From: Pseudomonas putida
GTDB lineage: Bacteria; Pseudomonadota; Gammaproteobacteria; Pseudomonadales; Pseudomonadaceae
Assembly (NCBI RefSeq): GCF_028682395.1
Contig: NZ_JANHLC010000006.1
Location: forward strand, 62,001 to 126,000
Reading direction: 5' to 3'
Length of the DNA: 64,000 nucleotides
Positions 54,291 through 64,000 of this stretch are shown piece after piece. How positions within the stretch are numbered: position 1 is the stretch's first letter; each line of letters opens with the position of its first letter. The notes under the pieces were generated by a model that was not told where the DNA came from, made no database searches, and was given only the letters and a program-made list of their open reading frames with translations. A program made the translations under genes and the position numbers.

Positions 54291-54554
54291 ATGCCTGCCC
54301 GCGAACTACAGCAACAACTCGACACCCTGCGCGAGCAACTGGAGCAAAATCCGCCGCTTTCGCTGGAAGAACGCGAACATCTGCACGAACTGGCGCAGAA
54401 AATCGAAGCACAGATCCAGCTGGAAACCGCAGCGCCAGACAGCAGCCTCGCCGATGGCGTCAACCTGGCCGTCGAACGTTTCGAACTGGAGCATCCGGCC
54501 CTGGCCGGCACCCTGCGCAATATTGTCCAGACCCTGGGCAATATCGGCATTTAA
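54291..54554 (+). CDS. DUF4404 family protein
   Basis: An 87-residue, mostly helical protein beginning MPARELQQQLDTLREQL. It has a coiled-coil first half and a second half ending LRNIVQTLGNIGI, which fits DUF4404. AGGA precedes the ATG at 54291, so the upstream extension to 54210 is not used. Function unknown. A terminator follows. Confidence 0.8.
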   Translation: MPARELQQQLDTLREQLEQNPPLSLEEREHLHELAQKIEAQIQLETAAPDSSLADGVNLAVERFELEHPALAGTLRNIVQTLGNIGI

Positions 54555-54583
54555 ACGCTCCCTAGGTCATAAGCCCGCCCCAT

Positions 54584-54622
54584 AAAAAACGCCCCGACTC
54601 TCACGAGCCGGGGCGTTTTTTT
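54584..54622. terminator. Rho-independent terminator between DUF4404 and gdhB
   Basis: AAAAAACGCCCCG pairs with CGGGGCGTTTTTT; an inner ACTC-TCAC-GAGC part adds to the stem. It lies between convergent genes, with A- and T-runs for both directions. Confidence 0.9.
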
Positions 54623-54644
54623 ATTCAGAGATTGCCCGGGCCTG

Positions 54645-57600
54645 TTACAGCCCCGACTGACCACTCATGGCCAGGTCGAGCAACTCACGGTTGGCCACTG
54701 CATACATGGCGTAGTCAGTGCCACTGGCGGCACGGATCTCCACCAGCATGGCCCGCCAGCGTTCAACCATCGCCTGGTTCTGCTCAAGCCACAACGCCAG
54801 GCGCGCTTCGACTTCCTGCGGGGCATCGGCCATTTGCAGGACCGAGATGGTGATTGCCCGCTGCTGCCAGTCGACATCATCGCGGAACGCTTCACGGGCC
54901 TGCGCCTGCCAGTTGTTCTCCACCGGCAAGCCGCTGATTTCCTGCAGGTACCAGGTCAGGTCCAACTCGCTGCCCACGGCAAAGTAGGCCTTGGCCACAT
55001 CCGCCGCATTCTGCCCAGTGACATCCGCCGCCTCGATAATCGGCAGCAAGGTGTACAGATGCGTAGTGCCCGCCACCATGCGCGCCAGCAATTCCGGCAC
55101 ACCGGCTTCGACATAGGCCTGGTAGCGCGTCTGCCACATCTCGCGGGTCGGCCCTTCCAGCAGCTCGTCCAGCTTGAGACCCAACGCCGCCAGGTGCGGG
55201 CCGAAGTGCGCCACATCCCGCGCCGCATCCTGCTCGTTGCGGCGGCTGCGCAGGAACCAACGCGTCGCGCGCCGGCCCAGGCGCATCAGCTCATCCATCA
55301 ATGCCAACTGGGTTTCAGCGCTGACCTTGTAGTCCAGCGCCTCGATCTGCCGGAACCAATGCGGGAGGTGGAAGATATCGCGCACGATCACATAGGCGCC
55401 CGCCACGTTCGCCGGGCTCATGCCCGTCGATTCCTTAAGCCGCTGAACGAAGGTGATACCCATATGGTTCACCAGGTCGTTGGCGATCTGGGTGCTGACG
55501 ATTTCGCGCTTGAGACGATGACGGCGCATGGCCTCGGCAAACTTGCTCACCAGCATCGGTGGGAAAGCCGTTTCCATATCACGGGTCAGGTAATCGTCAT
55601 CCGGCACCTGGGAATTGAGCAGCGCCTCCTTGAGATCGATCTTGCTGTAGGAGATCAGCACCGACAGCTCGGCACGGGTCAGGCCATGGCCCGCCGCGAC
55701 GCGTTCGGTCAGTTGTTCTTCCGACGGCAGGAACTCGATCACCCGGTCCAGCTTGCCGCGCCCTTCCAGGTCGCTCATCAGGCGCTTGTACTCGGCAATC
55801 CGCTCGTAGGCACGGCGGGCCGCCAGGGACAGTGCCTGGGTTTGCTTATAGTTGTTGCCCAGCACCAGGCCGCCGACTTCCTCGGTCATGCTGCCAAGCA
55901 ACTGGTTGCGCTGCTTGCCGGTCATATCCCCGGCCTGCACCACTTCATTGAGCAGGATCTTGATATTCACTTCATGGTCGGAACAGTCCACACCACCGGC
56001 GTTGTCGATAAAGTCGGTGTTGGTCGCGCCACCATTGAGGCCGAACTCGACCCGGCCCAACTGGGTCATGCCCAGGTTGCCACCTTCGCCGACAACCTTG
56101 CAGCGCAGCTCGTTGCCATTGACGCGCAATGCATCGTTGGCCTTGTCGCCCACATCGGCGTGGCTCTCGGTGCTGGCCTTGACGTAGGTCCCGATACCGC
56201 CGTTCCACAGCAAGTCCACCGGCGCCTTGAGCAGCGCGTTGAGCAGCTCGGTCGGCGTCAGCTTGTCGGCCTGGATCGCGAAGCGCTCCTTCATCTGCGC
56301 AGAGATGGCGATACTTTTCGCGCTGCGCGAGAAGATCCCGCCACCTTCGGACATGATGCTGGTGTCGTAGTCAGACCAGGCCGAACGCGGCAGATCGAAC
56401 AGGCGCTGGCGTTCGGCAAAGCTGTTGGCCGGCTGCGGATTGGGATCGACAAAGATATGCAGGTGGTTGAACGCGGCCACCAGCTGCAGTTTGTCCGACA
56501 TCAACAGACCGTTGCCAAATACGTCGCCGGCCATGTCGCCGACACCGACCACCGTGATGCTGTCTTCCTGGACATTAATACCGCGCTCACGGAAGTGCCG
56601 CTGCACACCAACCCAGGCGCCACGGGCCGTGATCCCCATCTTCTTGTGGTCATAGCCGGCCGAGCCACCGGAAGCAAAGGCATCGCCCAGCCAGAAGCCG
56701 TAGTCGATGGCAATGCCGTTGGCGATATCGGAGAAGGTCGCCGTGCCCTTGTCCGCTGCAACCACCAGGTAGGGGTCGTCATCGTCGTGGCGCACCACGT
56801 TGGCCGGCGGCACCAGGGCACCATCCTTGAGGTTGTCGGTAATATCCAGCAGGCCGGAAATAAAGATCCGGTAGCAGGCGATCCCCTCGGCGGCGATTTC
56901 ATCGCGGCTACCGCCCAGTGGCAGGCGCCGTGGCAGGAAGCCACCTTTGGCACCGACCGGGACAATGACCGAGTTCTTCACCTGCTGGGCTTTTACCAGG
57001 CCCAGGACTTCGGTACGGAAATCCTCCTCCCGGTCGGACCAGCGCAGACCGCCGCGCGCTACATTGCCAAAGCGCAGATGTACGCCTTCGACCCGGGGCG
57101 AGTAGACGAAGATCTCAAACTTGGGGACGGGCTTGGGCAGCTCGGGAATCAAGTGCGGGTTGAACTTGAAGCTGAAGTAGGACTTGTTCTGGCCATTGGC
57201 GTCGGCCTGGTAGAAGTTGGTCCGCAGGGTAGCCTTGATCAGGTCCAGGTAGCGTCGCAGGATGCGATCTTCGTTAAGCACCTGGACATCGTCCAGCGCC
57301 GTCAGGATCGCCTGTTCAAGACGCTGCTGCTTGTCATCCAGGTCCTCGCTGCTCAGTTTGCGGGCCAGGTAAAAACGGGTCTTGAACAACCGGGTCAGTT
57401 CCCGGGCGATATCGGTGTGGTTGTTCAGCGTGCTGGCGATGTAGCCAAGGTCGAAGCCCAGGCGAATCTGCTTCAGGTAACGGGCATAGGCACGCAGCAG
57501 CGCCACATCGCGCCACGGCAAACCGGCGGTCAGCACCAGGCGGTTAAAGGCATCGTTCTCGGCATCGCCACGCACGATATGCACAAAAGCATCCTGCAAC

Positions 57601-59504
57601 GTGTCGTTGAGCTGCTGGATATCCAGGTTCAAGCCTTCGGCCGCCGTAAAGGCGAAGTCATGGATCCAGAACTCGCGACCATTGCTGTGGCGCAGGCGAT
57701 ACGGGAACTCACCCAGTACGCGCAGGCCAAGGTTTTCCAGGATCGGCAGCACGTCCGACAGCGCCAGTGGCGTATCGGCGTGGTACAGCTTGCAATGCAG
57801 TTGCTGCGGGCCGGCACTCTGGCCCAGCGGCTGGTAGAAGCTCATGACCAGTGGATTGGCTTCACCCAGACTGAGCAGGTGCTGCATATCGACCACCGCC
57901 GAATGCGCGGCAAACCGCTCACGATAGCCGGCCGGGAAGCCCTTGGGGAAGTCCGTCAGCACAGCTGTACCCTGGGCTTCGCCAAAGCTCTCGACCACCA
58001 GGCTCGCGTAATCGTCCTGCCAACTGCGGCAGGCCTGGACCACTTCCTTCTCCAGCAGCAACGGGTCGATATCGATACGGTTCTTCGGATCCACCCGCAG
58101 AATCAATTGCACCCGCGCCAGCACGGACTCGGAGAAGAACGTCCAGAACTCACAGTCGCTGGCCTTCAGGCGATCCATCAGAACCTGCTGGATCTTCTGG
58201 CGCACCTCGGTGGAATAGATATCGCGCGGCACATAGGCCAGGCAGTAGCAGAAACGTCCGTAGGGGTCTTTACGCAGGAACACGCGAATCTTGTTGCGTT
58301 CCTGGATCTGCACAATCGACATCACGGTACTGAACAGTTCGTCCACCGGCGTCTGGAACAGATCGTCGCGTGGCAGCACTTCGACCACCTGGGCCAGTTC
58401 TTTGCCCAGATGCGCCTTGGCCTGGAAGCCGGAGCGGCGCTCGATTTCCGCGACCTTGCGGCGGATATACGGGATCACGCGCACGCTTTCGCCATACACC
58501 GACGAGGTGTAGAGGCCCATGAAGCGGCATTCCTTGATGACATTACCGTCGGCATCGATCTCGCGAATCGACACGTAGTCCGGGTAGGCCGGGCGATGCA
58601 CACGGCTAGGGTGCGCCGCCTTGGCAAACGACAGCAGGACCGGCTCGCGCAGGTAGTTGACGGCGTAGTCTTCGATGCGCAGGTCTTCGGCGGTCAGGCC
58701 GACGCGCAACAGCTTGGCCAGGCCGAGGAAGGAGTTCGGGTCATATTCGATATGCCCGCCGTCCTGCTCTTCGCGCACCACGAATTCTTCATAGCCGAGG
58801 AACGTGAAGTGGTTGCCCACCAGCCACTCCAGAAAGCTCTTGATCTCGGCCTTTTCATCCGGATCCACGGCGTACTGGCTGTTATCCAGGCCAACCAGCA
58901 GGTCCTGGACCTTGGCTTTCATCGGCTCGAAGTCGGCTACCGCGACCCGCACTTCGGCCAGCACCTGCTCCAGCTCCTTGGCCAGCACGCTCAACTCAGC
59001 GACATTGGCACAGCGATCGATCTCCAGGTACATCAGCGATTCATGGAGAATCCCTTCGCCCTGGGTGCCCTTGGGCAGGATTTCCAGCAATTCGCCCTTG
59101 GCCCCACGGCGCACGCTGAGCACAGTGGTCTGCAGGGTATGGATGCTGTAGCCGCGGCGATTGAGTTCGGTACGGACCGAATCCACCAGGAACGGCAGAT
59201 CGTGGTGCAGCACCTCGACGGCGGTGTGGGTCGACTGCCAGCCATGGCGTTCATAGTCCGGGTTGTACACGCGCACCTGGGGCTGGGCGTGGTCGAAGCG
59301 CTCAAGCAGGCGCCAGGCCGACAGCGTACAGCCGGCCAGGTCGGAAAGCCGGCGCTGGGTCAGTTCGTCGAGGGAAATAATGCCGAAGAATTGCTCGGCG
59401 AACAGCGCCACTTGTGGCAGTGCCTGCTCGCTGATGTGCTGCGCCAGTGCCGCTTGCAGTTGGTGCTGGAAGTCGGCCTTGCTGGCTGCGGTGAAGAACG
59501 CCAT
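54645..59504 (-). CDS. gdhB: NAD-specific glutamate dehydrogenase, large type
   Basis: A 1,619-residue enzyme, the expected size of the bacterial 180-kDa NAD-GDH. The catalytic core near residues 800-1100 holds GNVARGGLRWSDREEDFRTE and VKNSVIVPVGAKGGFLPRRL, with the glycine-rich NAD motif VVGVGDMAGDVFGNG further on. Long N- and C-terminal regions are regulatory. It deaminates glutamate to 2-oxoglutarate and ammonia, mainly in catabolism of arginine and glutamate. The ATG at 59504 follows GGAG at eight bases; the frame to 59618 is too long. Confidence 0.95.
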   Translation of the reverse strand: MAFFTAASKADFQHQLQAALAQHISEQALPQVALFAEQFFGIISLDELTQRRLSDLAGCTLSAWRLLERFDHAQPQVRVYNPDYERHGWQSTHTAVEVLHHDLPFLVDSVRTELNRRGYSIHTLQTTVLSVRRGAKGELLEILPKGTQGEGILHESLMYLEIDRCANVAELSVLAKELEQVLAEVRVAVADFEPMKAKVQDLLVGLDNSQYAVDPDEKAEIKSFLEWLVGNHFTFLGYEEFVVREEQDGGHIEYDPNSFLGLAKLLRVGLTAEDLRIEDYAVNYLREPVLLSFAKAAHPSRVHRPAYPDYVSIREIDADGNVIKECRFMGLYTSSVYGESVRVIPYIRRKVAEIERRSGFQAKAHLGKELAQVVEVLPRDDLFQTPVDELFSTVMSIVQIQERNKIRVFLRKDPYGRFCYCLAYVPRDIYSTEVRQKIQQVLMDRLKASDCEFWTFFSESVLARVQLILRVDPKNRIDIDPLLLEKEVVQACRSWQDDYASLVVESFGEAQGTAVLTDFPKGFPAGYRERFAAHSAVVDMQHLLSLGEANPLVMSFYQPLGQSAGPQQLHCKLYHADTPLALSDVLPILENLGLRVLGEFPYRLRHSNGREFWIHDFAFTAAEGLNLDIQQLNDTLQDAFVHIVRGDAENDAFNRLVLTAGLPWRDVALLRAYARYLKQIRLGFDLGYIASTLNNHTDIARELTRLFKTRFYLARKLSSEDLDDKQQRLEQAILTALDDVQVLNEDRILRRYLDLIKATLRTNFYQADANGQNKSYFSFKFNPHLIPELPKPVPKFEIFVYSPRVEGVHLRFGNVARGGLRWSDREEDFRTEVLGLVKAQQVKNSVIVPVGAKGGFLPRRLPLGGSRDEIAAEGIACYRIFISGLLDITDNLKDGALVPPANVVRHDDDDPYLVVAADKGTATFSDIANGIAIDYGFWLGDAFASGGSAGYDHKKMGITARGAWVGVQRHFRERGINVQEDSITVVGVGDMAGDVFGNGLLMSDKLQLVAAFNHLHIFVDPNPQPANSFAERQRLFDLPRSAWSDYDTSIMSEGGGIFSRSAKSIAISAQMKERFAIQADKLTPTELLNALLKAPVDLLWNGGIGTYVKASTESHADVGDKANDALRVNGNELRCKVVGEGGNLGMTQLGRVEFGLNGGATNTDFIDNAGGVDCSDHEVNIKILLNEVVQAGDMTGKQRNQLLGSMTEEVGGLVLGNNYKQTQALSLAARRAYERIAEYKRLMSDLEGRGKLDRVIEFLPSEEQLTERVAAGHGLTRAELSVLISYSKIDLKEALLNSQVPDDDYLTRDMETAFPPMLVSKFAEAMRRHRLKREIVSTQIANDLVNHMGITFVQRLKESTGMSPANVAGAYVIVRDIFHLPHWFRQIEALDYKVSAETQLALMDELMRLGRRATRWFLRSRRNEQDAARDVAHFGPHLAALGLKLDELLEGPTREMWQTRYQAYVEAGVPELLARMVAGTTHLYTLLPIIEAADVTGQNAADVAKAYFAVGSELDLTWYLQEISGLPVENNWQAQAREAFRDDVDWQQRAITISVLQMADAPQEVEARLALWLEQNQAMVERWRAMLVEIRAASGTDYAMYAVANRELLDLAMSGQSGL

Positions 59505-59758
59505 CTGTGGTACTCCGCTTGGGCTTGTTATAAATAGAAAAGCGTCGCGTGTAGCCCCGGGAGCCTGCATCGCGGTGCAGGAGCGACCGGGTGGTGCAGA
59601 GCGAGCGCGCAGGAGCAAGGCACCGCCTGCACGTTCACAGAATGGGCATCTACAAAAACGACTGCCGAGCCTGCGGGCTGTGTCTTTAGAGATGACTATC
59701 CGTTGCGCAGCTTAACCACTGCTGGAAGGCTGCTCTTGCGACGCTGCGACATATTCGG

Positions 59759-60751
59759 TCATCGGCACGCAGACAATCGGCGGCGACGCAACATCAGCGC
59801 CCACACCAGAATAGTCGCGCTCACCAGAGTTAGCCCCAGAATCGCCGCCATTGGCCACCAGGTCTGCGCCAAAGGGCGCACGACCGCCGGCTCCACCCGC
59901 GCGGGGCGCACCTCCTGAAGCCGCTGTTGATAGTCACGCAGGTGCTGGGCACTGGCGCGCAGCGCATCGACCCCCGGCACCCGAAGGTCTTCGTCCTCAC
60001 GCTGGGCCATGGCCTCGGCCTGGCGATTGAACTGCAACTGATGCAACTGCCTGTTGATCTGAGCCACCCGGCGCTGGCCCTCCTCGCCCAGGCGCGCGGC
60101 CTGCCAGGCCTGCAGTTCATCCTGCAATTGCGCACGCAACACCGTATCGGCCTCAAGCAAGCTGGCAATCCGGGCTTTCTTGCGGACCTCGTAGTTAAGT
60201 CGTGCGGCAAATAGCCTGGCTTCCAGCTCAGCGACACGATTGCCGACGATCACCTTCAATTCCTCGGCAATACGTTCACCTTCGCGAGCGATGACAAACG
60301 CGGCAAAAGCCTCGAGCAATGCCGCGCCCTGCCGGTCGTCGCTGTAGTGGTAAACCAGACGCAGCGAATGCGGAGCCTGCACGGGCTTGGCCCCTTCGAT
60401 CCGCGTGACCCGCAAGGTGCCCTCGCCGAAGGCCTGCGGCGTCACGCCCTCCAATGCCGGGCTGGCAATAAAGGCCTGGCGCTCCTGGAGCGACTCAAAG
60501 GCAATGGCCAACCGCGTAATGGCTTCGTCCGGCGTCAAACTGAACACCCCTGGGCGGTTCAGTCCATCCAGGTCGCTGCGCGAAGCGGGCTGTACATGCA
60601 GCTCAACCTGCGGATGTCGATACTCGATAAACCAATAGGCTGCGCCGCCAAGCCAGCACAGTGCCAGGCTCAAGCCCAGTACCCGCATAAAGAACAGAGG
60701 CAACCGCCTGGGGGACCGGGGCAGGCCTGACGTCGCTGCGACGCTCAACAT
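59759..60751 (-). CDS. Wzz-like chain-length determinant protein
   Basis: A 330-residue inner-membrane protein with one transmembrane helix near residues 20-42, a periplasmic domain rich in coiled coil (about 150-265, many Gln/Arg/Glu), and a second helix near 300-322. This topology is that of Wzz/polysaccharide co-polymerases that set O-antigen chain length. The proline-rich motif before TM2 is not obvious. No other O-antigen gene is adjacent. Confidence 0.75.
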   Translation of the reverse strand: MLSVAATSGLPRSPRRLPLFFMRVLGLSLALCWLGGAAYWFIEYRHPQVELHVQPASRSDLDGLNRPGVFSLTPDEAITRLAIAFESLQERQAFIASPALEGVTPQAFGEGTLRVTRIEGAKPVQAPHSLRLVYHYSDDRQGAALLEAFAAFVIAREGERIAEELKVIVGNRVAELEARLFAARLNYEVRKKARIASLLEADTVLRAQLQDELQAWQAARLGEEGQRRVAQINRQLHQLQFNRQAEAMAQREDEDLRVPGVDALRASAQHLRDYQQRLQEVRPARVEPAVVRPLAQTWWPMAAILGLTLVSATILVWALMLRRRRLSACR

Positions 60752-61019
60752 CGTTCTCCTACACTGCTTAAAGAAAAAACCATATCCAAATCAGGCAAAT
60801 GGCAGATTGCCCAAGCCTTGGACCGCGAGAGAAAAACACAGCCCCCGAATGCGACCTATAAGAGCGCTCTCAAAACACCCAAACCTCCGTAAAGAGGGCG
60901 CAGGAATTGACCGAGTCACCCAGCGTCGTCCGAAAAAGCCGCCGAAGCCGCTGCACGCCATCAGCGATACTGGCAAAATCACCTCCATTAGCCCGTATCG
61001 CCTCGACAGGAACCCGATA

Positions 61020-61379
61020 ATGCAACTGACCACCGCCCAGCTGTTTGCCAATCCGTGTGATGAAGAAGAAGACAACATGGCGCTGATCTTCTGCGAAACC
61101 GTGGAGCAGGAAACCCTGCTGCTGTCGCGTTTCCCGGACGACGAAGACGTGGCGCTCAGCCTGGGGGACGACGCCTATGCGTGGCAGGACCTGAAAATCA
61201 CCTTCGGCCCCGAGCGCCTGCTGATCGAGTTGAGCGCCAACGATGCCGCCGACTTCAATGGCATCGACCATCTAGAGATCCGCCATGCGACGCCTGCAGG
61301 CGATCTGGCGGAGGTCGAAGCGACGTTGCGCATCATTCTGGACGGGACCGGCACCTATATCAGCGAGCTGGATAACTGA
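61020..61379 (+). CDS. Conserved-looking small acidic hypothetical protein
   Basis: A 119-residue acidic protein, start MQLTTAQLFANPCDEEEDNM, with AGGA eight bases before the ATG at 61020. It has no signal peptide or membrane segment and is rich in Glu, Asp and Leu with alternating hydrophobic strands (ERLLIELSANDAADFNGIDH). I do not recognise the family. The longer frame from 60807 has no ribosome site and basic, atypical sequence. Confidence 0.65.
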   Translation: MQLTTAQLFANPCDEEEDNMALIFCETVEQETLLLSRFPDDEDVALSLGDDAYAWQDLKITFGPERLLIELSANDAADFNGIDHLEIRHATPAGDLAEVEATLRIILDGTGTYISELDN

Positions 61380-61753
61380 GACCAGGCTGAGCGACCTCAT
61401 ACGCCGACACGCCCACGCGGCGTCCGATCGCGGCGTCCCACGCTTCGCCAGCGCCGTGTAAAACCGCATCGAGGGCGCTTTACGAATGTCCTGTATCCGA
61501 TGACGGCGTGGCGCCAACGACTACGTCGGCATCACGCGATACAAATCGACACCTGACGAAACGATGGATCAATAAACGACCAAAGCACAATAGCCAGGCG
61601 GCCCCTTGGCCCACTCCAATCGCTGATTTGCGCAAAAACTTGCAATTGTCCCCAACGCCGTTAGTCGCCGCCCCTCGCGATGGATTAAAGTAACGCCCCC
61701 AGCCGTGGCGTTTTATCGATTGCCACCGCCACTCCTTCCAGGAACCGTCATCG
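61380..61753. other. 374-bp gap before the moxR operon
   Basis: No convincing gene, RNA or terminator is visible. The sequence is less GC-rich in its second half. The promoter of the MoxR operon probably lies in the last 150 bases, but I see no clear -35/-10 pair. Confidence 0.4.
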
Positions 61754-62713
<960 letters not shown>

Positions 62714-62716
62714 ATC

Positions 62717-63661
62717 ATGACCCACCCCCTGCCCGCCGAACCCGGCATCCGAGTGACCCTGGCCGAGCTGATCGAGATGCGCCATCGCGTGCGCGAAGTG
62801 CAACTGTTCTCGACGCCCAGCCAGCGCAGCCCGTTGATCGGCCTGCATCACTCGAAACTGCGCGGGCGCGGTGTGGATTTCGACCAGGTGCGCGTCTATC
62901 AGCCCGGTGACGATGTGCGCACCATCGACTGGCGCGTCACCGCCCGCACCCAGGAGCCGCACACCAAGCTGTTTCATGAAGAGCGCGAGCGACCGATCTT
63001 TATTCTGGTGGAGCAGAGCCGACCGCTGTTTTTCGGCTCCGGCCTGATGTTCAAGTCAGTGCTCGCGGCCCAGGCGGCAAGCCTGATCGGCTGGGCTGCC
63101 CTAGGACACAACGACCGGGTCGGCGGCCTGGTCTTCGGCGATAACGAACACTATGAAATCAAGCCCCGGCGCAGCAAGCAGAGCCTGCTGCAGCTGCTCA
63201 ATCGCCTGGTGCGGGTCAACCAGTCGCTGCACACCGAAATCCAGCCCGACCCCAACGCCCTCGGCCTGGCCCTGATTCGCGCCCGCGAAGTGCTGCGCCC
63301 GGGCAGCCTGGTGATCCTGATCTGCGACGAGCGGGCCTTGAGCGAGGCGGCCGAACAGCAACTGAGCCTGCTGTCGCGCCATTGCGACCTGCTGATGCTG
63401 CCGCTGTCCGATCCGCTGGATCATGCCCTCCCCGCTGCCGGGCTGCTGCGTTTTGCCGAGCGCGGCGCGCAGTTGGAGCTCGACACCCTGAACGTCGAGT
63501 TGCGCCAGGCCTATCGTGCCCAGGCCGAAACCCGAATCGCCCGCTGGGAGCTGCTCGCGCAGAAACTGCGCGTGCTGCTGATGCCCCTCAGCACCCAGAG
63601 CCCGATGGTCGAGCAGTTGCGCGAGTACCTCAACCCACAACGCCCGGGTAAATCCTCGTGA
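62717..63661 (+). CDS. DUF58 domain protein
   Basis: A 314-residue protein. The DUF58 core is SKLRGRGVDFDQVRVYQPGD then DVRTIDWRVTARTQEPHTKL. The second half has a VWA-like fold (RPIFILVEQSRPLFFGSGLM; MIDAS residues are incomplete). It probably works with the MoxR ATPase in a membrane-associated complex linked to envelope stress or motility. It starts three bases after the moxR stop. Confidence 0.92.
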   Translation: MTHPLPAEPGIRVTLAELIEMRHRVREVQLFSTPSQRSPLIGLHHSKLRGRGVDFDQVRVYQPGDDVRTIDWRVTARTQEPHTKLFHEERERPIFILVEQSRPLFFGSGLMFKSVLAAQAASLIGWAALGHNDRVGGLVFGDNEHYEIKPRRSKQSLLQLLNRLVRVNQSLHTEIQPDPNALGLALIRAREVLRPGSLVILICDERALSEAAEQQLSLLSRHCDLLMLPLSDPLDHALPAAGLLRFAERGAQLELDTLNVELRQAYRAQAETRIARWELLAQKLRVLLMPLSTQSPMVEQLREYLNPQRPGKSS

Positions 63662-64000
63662 GCAGCCTCGACCAGTTACAGCCACTGATCGCGCCACCGG
63701 CCATCGGTTTCTGGCCACCGGCCCCGGGCTGGTGGCTGTTGATCGTACTGGTGCCTGCCCTCGGCTGGGGCCTGTGGTGGCTGCGCCGGTTCCTGCCGGT
63801 GCGCCGTGCCGTCAGCCGTGCCGAACAACCCCTGGACCCGGTACGCCTGGCCGCCCTGGCTGAACTGGCGCAACTGACCAAGCCCTACGACGGTGCTCCC
63901 GCCGGCGCCTGGCTACAACAGCTCAACGCCCTGCTCAAGCGCCTGTGCCGCAACCACTATCCTTACAGCCAGAGCCACACCCTCAATGGTCGCAAGTGGC
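63658..64000 (+). CDS. DUF4381 domain protein, N-terminal part (cut by window edge)
   Basis: The frame starts at a GTG at 63658 overlapping the DUF58 stop (GTGA), which implies translational coupling. The visible 114 residues begin MSSLDQLQPLIAPPAIGFWP and contain one membrane segment (about 25-46; GWWLLIVLVPALGWGLWWLR), then a cytoplasmic helical region. This is the DUF4381 protein normally found in MoxR-DUF58-VWA operons. It continues beyond the right edge. Confidence 0.85.
   Translation, partial: MSSLDQLQPLIAPPAIGFWPPAPGWWLLIVLVPALGWGLWWLRRFLPVRRAVSRAEQPLDPVRLAALAELAQLTKPYDGAPAGAWLQQLNALLKRLCRNHYPYSQSHTLNGRKW

Noticed and set aside
54834..59537. Very long open frame on the plus strand opposite the glutamate dehydrogenase gene
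   Set aside because: High-GC codon bias in the real gene opens the opposite strand. The translated product is Gln/His/Arg-rich with no recognisable domain, and the minus-strand frame is a clear NAD-GDH.
60807..61019. N-terminal extension of the small acidic protein
   Set aside because: No ribosome site, strongly basic sequence unlike the rest, and a good AGGA before the ATG at 61020.

Overview
The window looks like a chromosomal segment of a high-GC gammaproteobacterium, almost certainly a Pseudomonas. The block dusA, tal, STAS protein, PP2C response regulator (RssB type), PilZ protein and mlaA at 48.3-53.5 kb has the order I know from Pseudomonas chromosomes. A 1,619-residue NAD-dependent glutamate dehydrogenase, REP-like hairpins and strong rho-independent terminators fit the same group. 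No rRNA, tRNA, CRISPR array, insertion sequence or phage gene was seen.

0-20 kb is a catabolic island for steroids (sterols or bile acids). On the minus strand, 0-7.3 kb holds four acyl-CoA dehydrogenase genes (one cut by the window edge), a thiolase-like aldolase, a MaoC hydratase, a MaoC-DUF35 fusion and an SDR. This is the gene set used in actinobacteria (chsE1/chsE2/chsH1/chsH2/ltp2) and in bile-acid-degrading pseudomonads to remove the last three side-chain carbons. Around it lie an enoyl-CoA hydratase, a 3beta/17beta-hydroxysteroid dehydrogenase, two FAD-dependent ketosteroid dehydrogenases (one with KstD signature residues), a Tat-exported amidase, a chemoreceptor, an aldehyde dehydrogenase, a flavin reductase with an extra winged-helix domain, and an MFS transporter. 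Four copies of one partly palindromic 16-bp element (GTCYG-N4-GACGAKG) lie in the three control regions of these operons and suggest a shared regulator that is not encoded here.

20-31 kb is a short-chain amide (formamide or urea type) island: formamidase, an FmdB zinc-ribbon protein and a five-gene branched-chain/urea-type ABC transporter. Divergent from it is a histidine kinase fused to an NCS1 permease, followed by a LuxR-type response regulator. A 22-bp perfect inverted repeat lies in the shared promoter region.

31-39.8 kb holds a MocR regulator with a divergent AhpD-like protein, an AraC regulator, a [2Fe-2S] ferredoxin, an acyl-CoA ligase, a PPOX-fold flavoprotein, a second amidase and a small membrane protein. 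39.8-45.6 kb is an alcohol-oxidation unit: a sigma-54 activator, an aldehyde dehydrogenase and a PQQ-cytochrome c alcohol dehydrogenase with a near-consensus -24/-12 promoter.

46-48 kb is one AT-rich membrane acyltransferase gene that looks acquired. 48.3-61.4 kb is core genome: the dusA-mlaA block, a phosphonatase-like protein lacking its catalytic Asp, DUF4404, glutamate dehydrogenase, a Wzz-like protein and a small acidic protein. 61.7-64 kb starts a MoxR-DUF58-DUF4381 operon that leaves the window.
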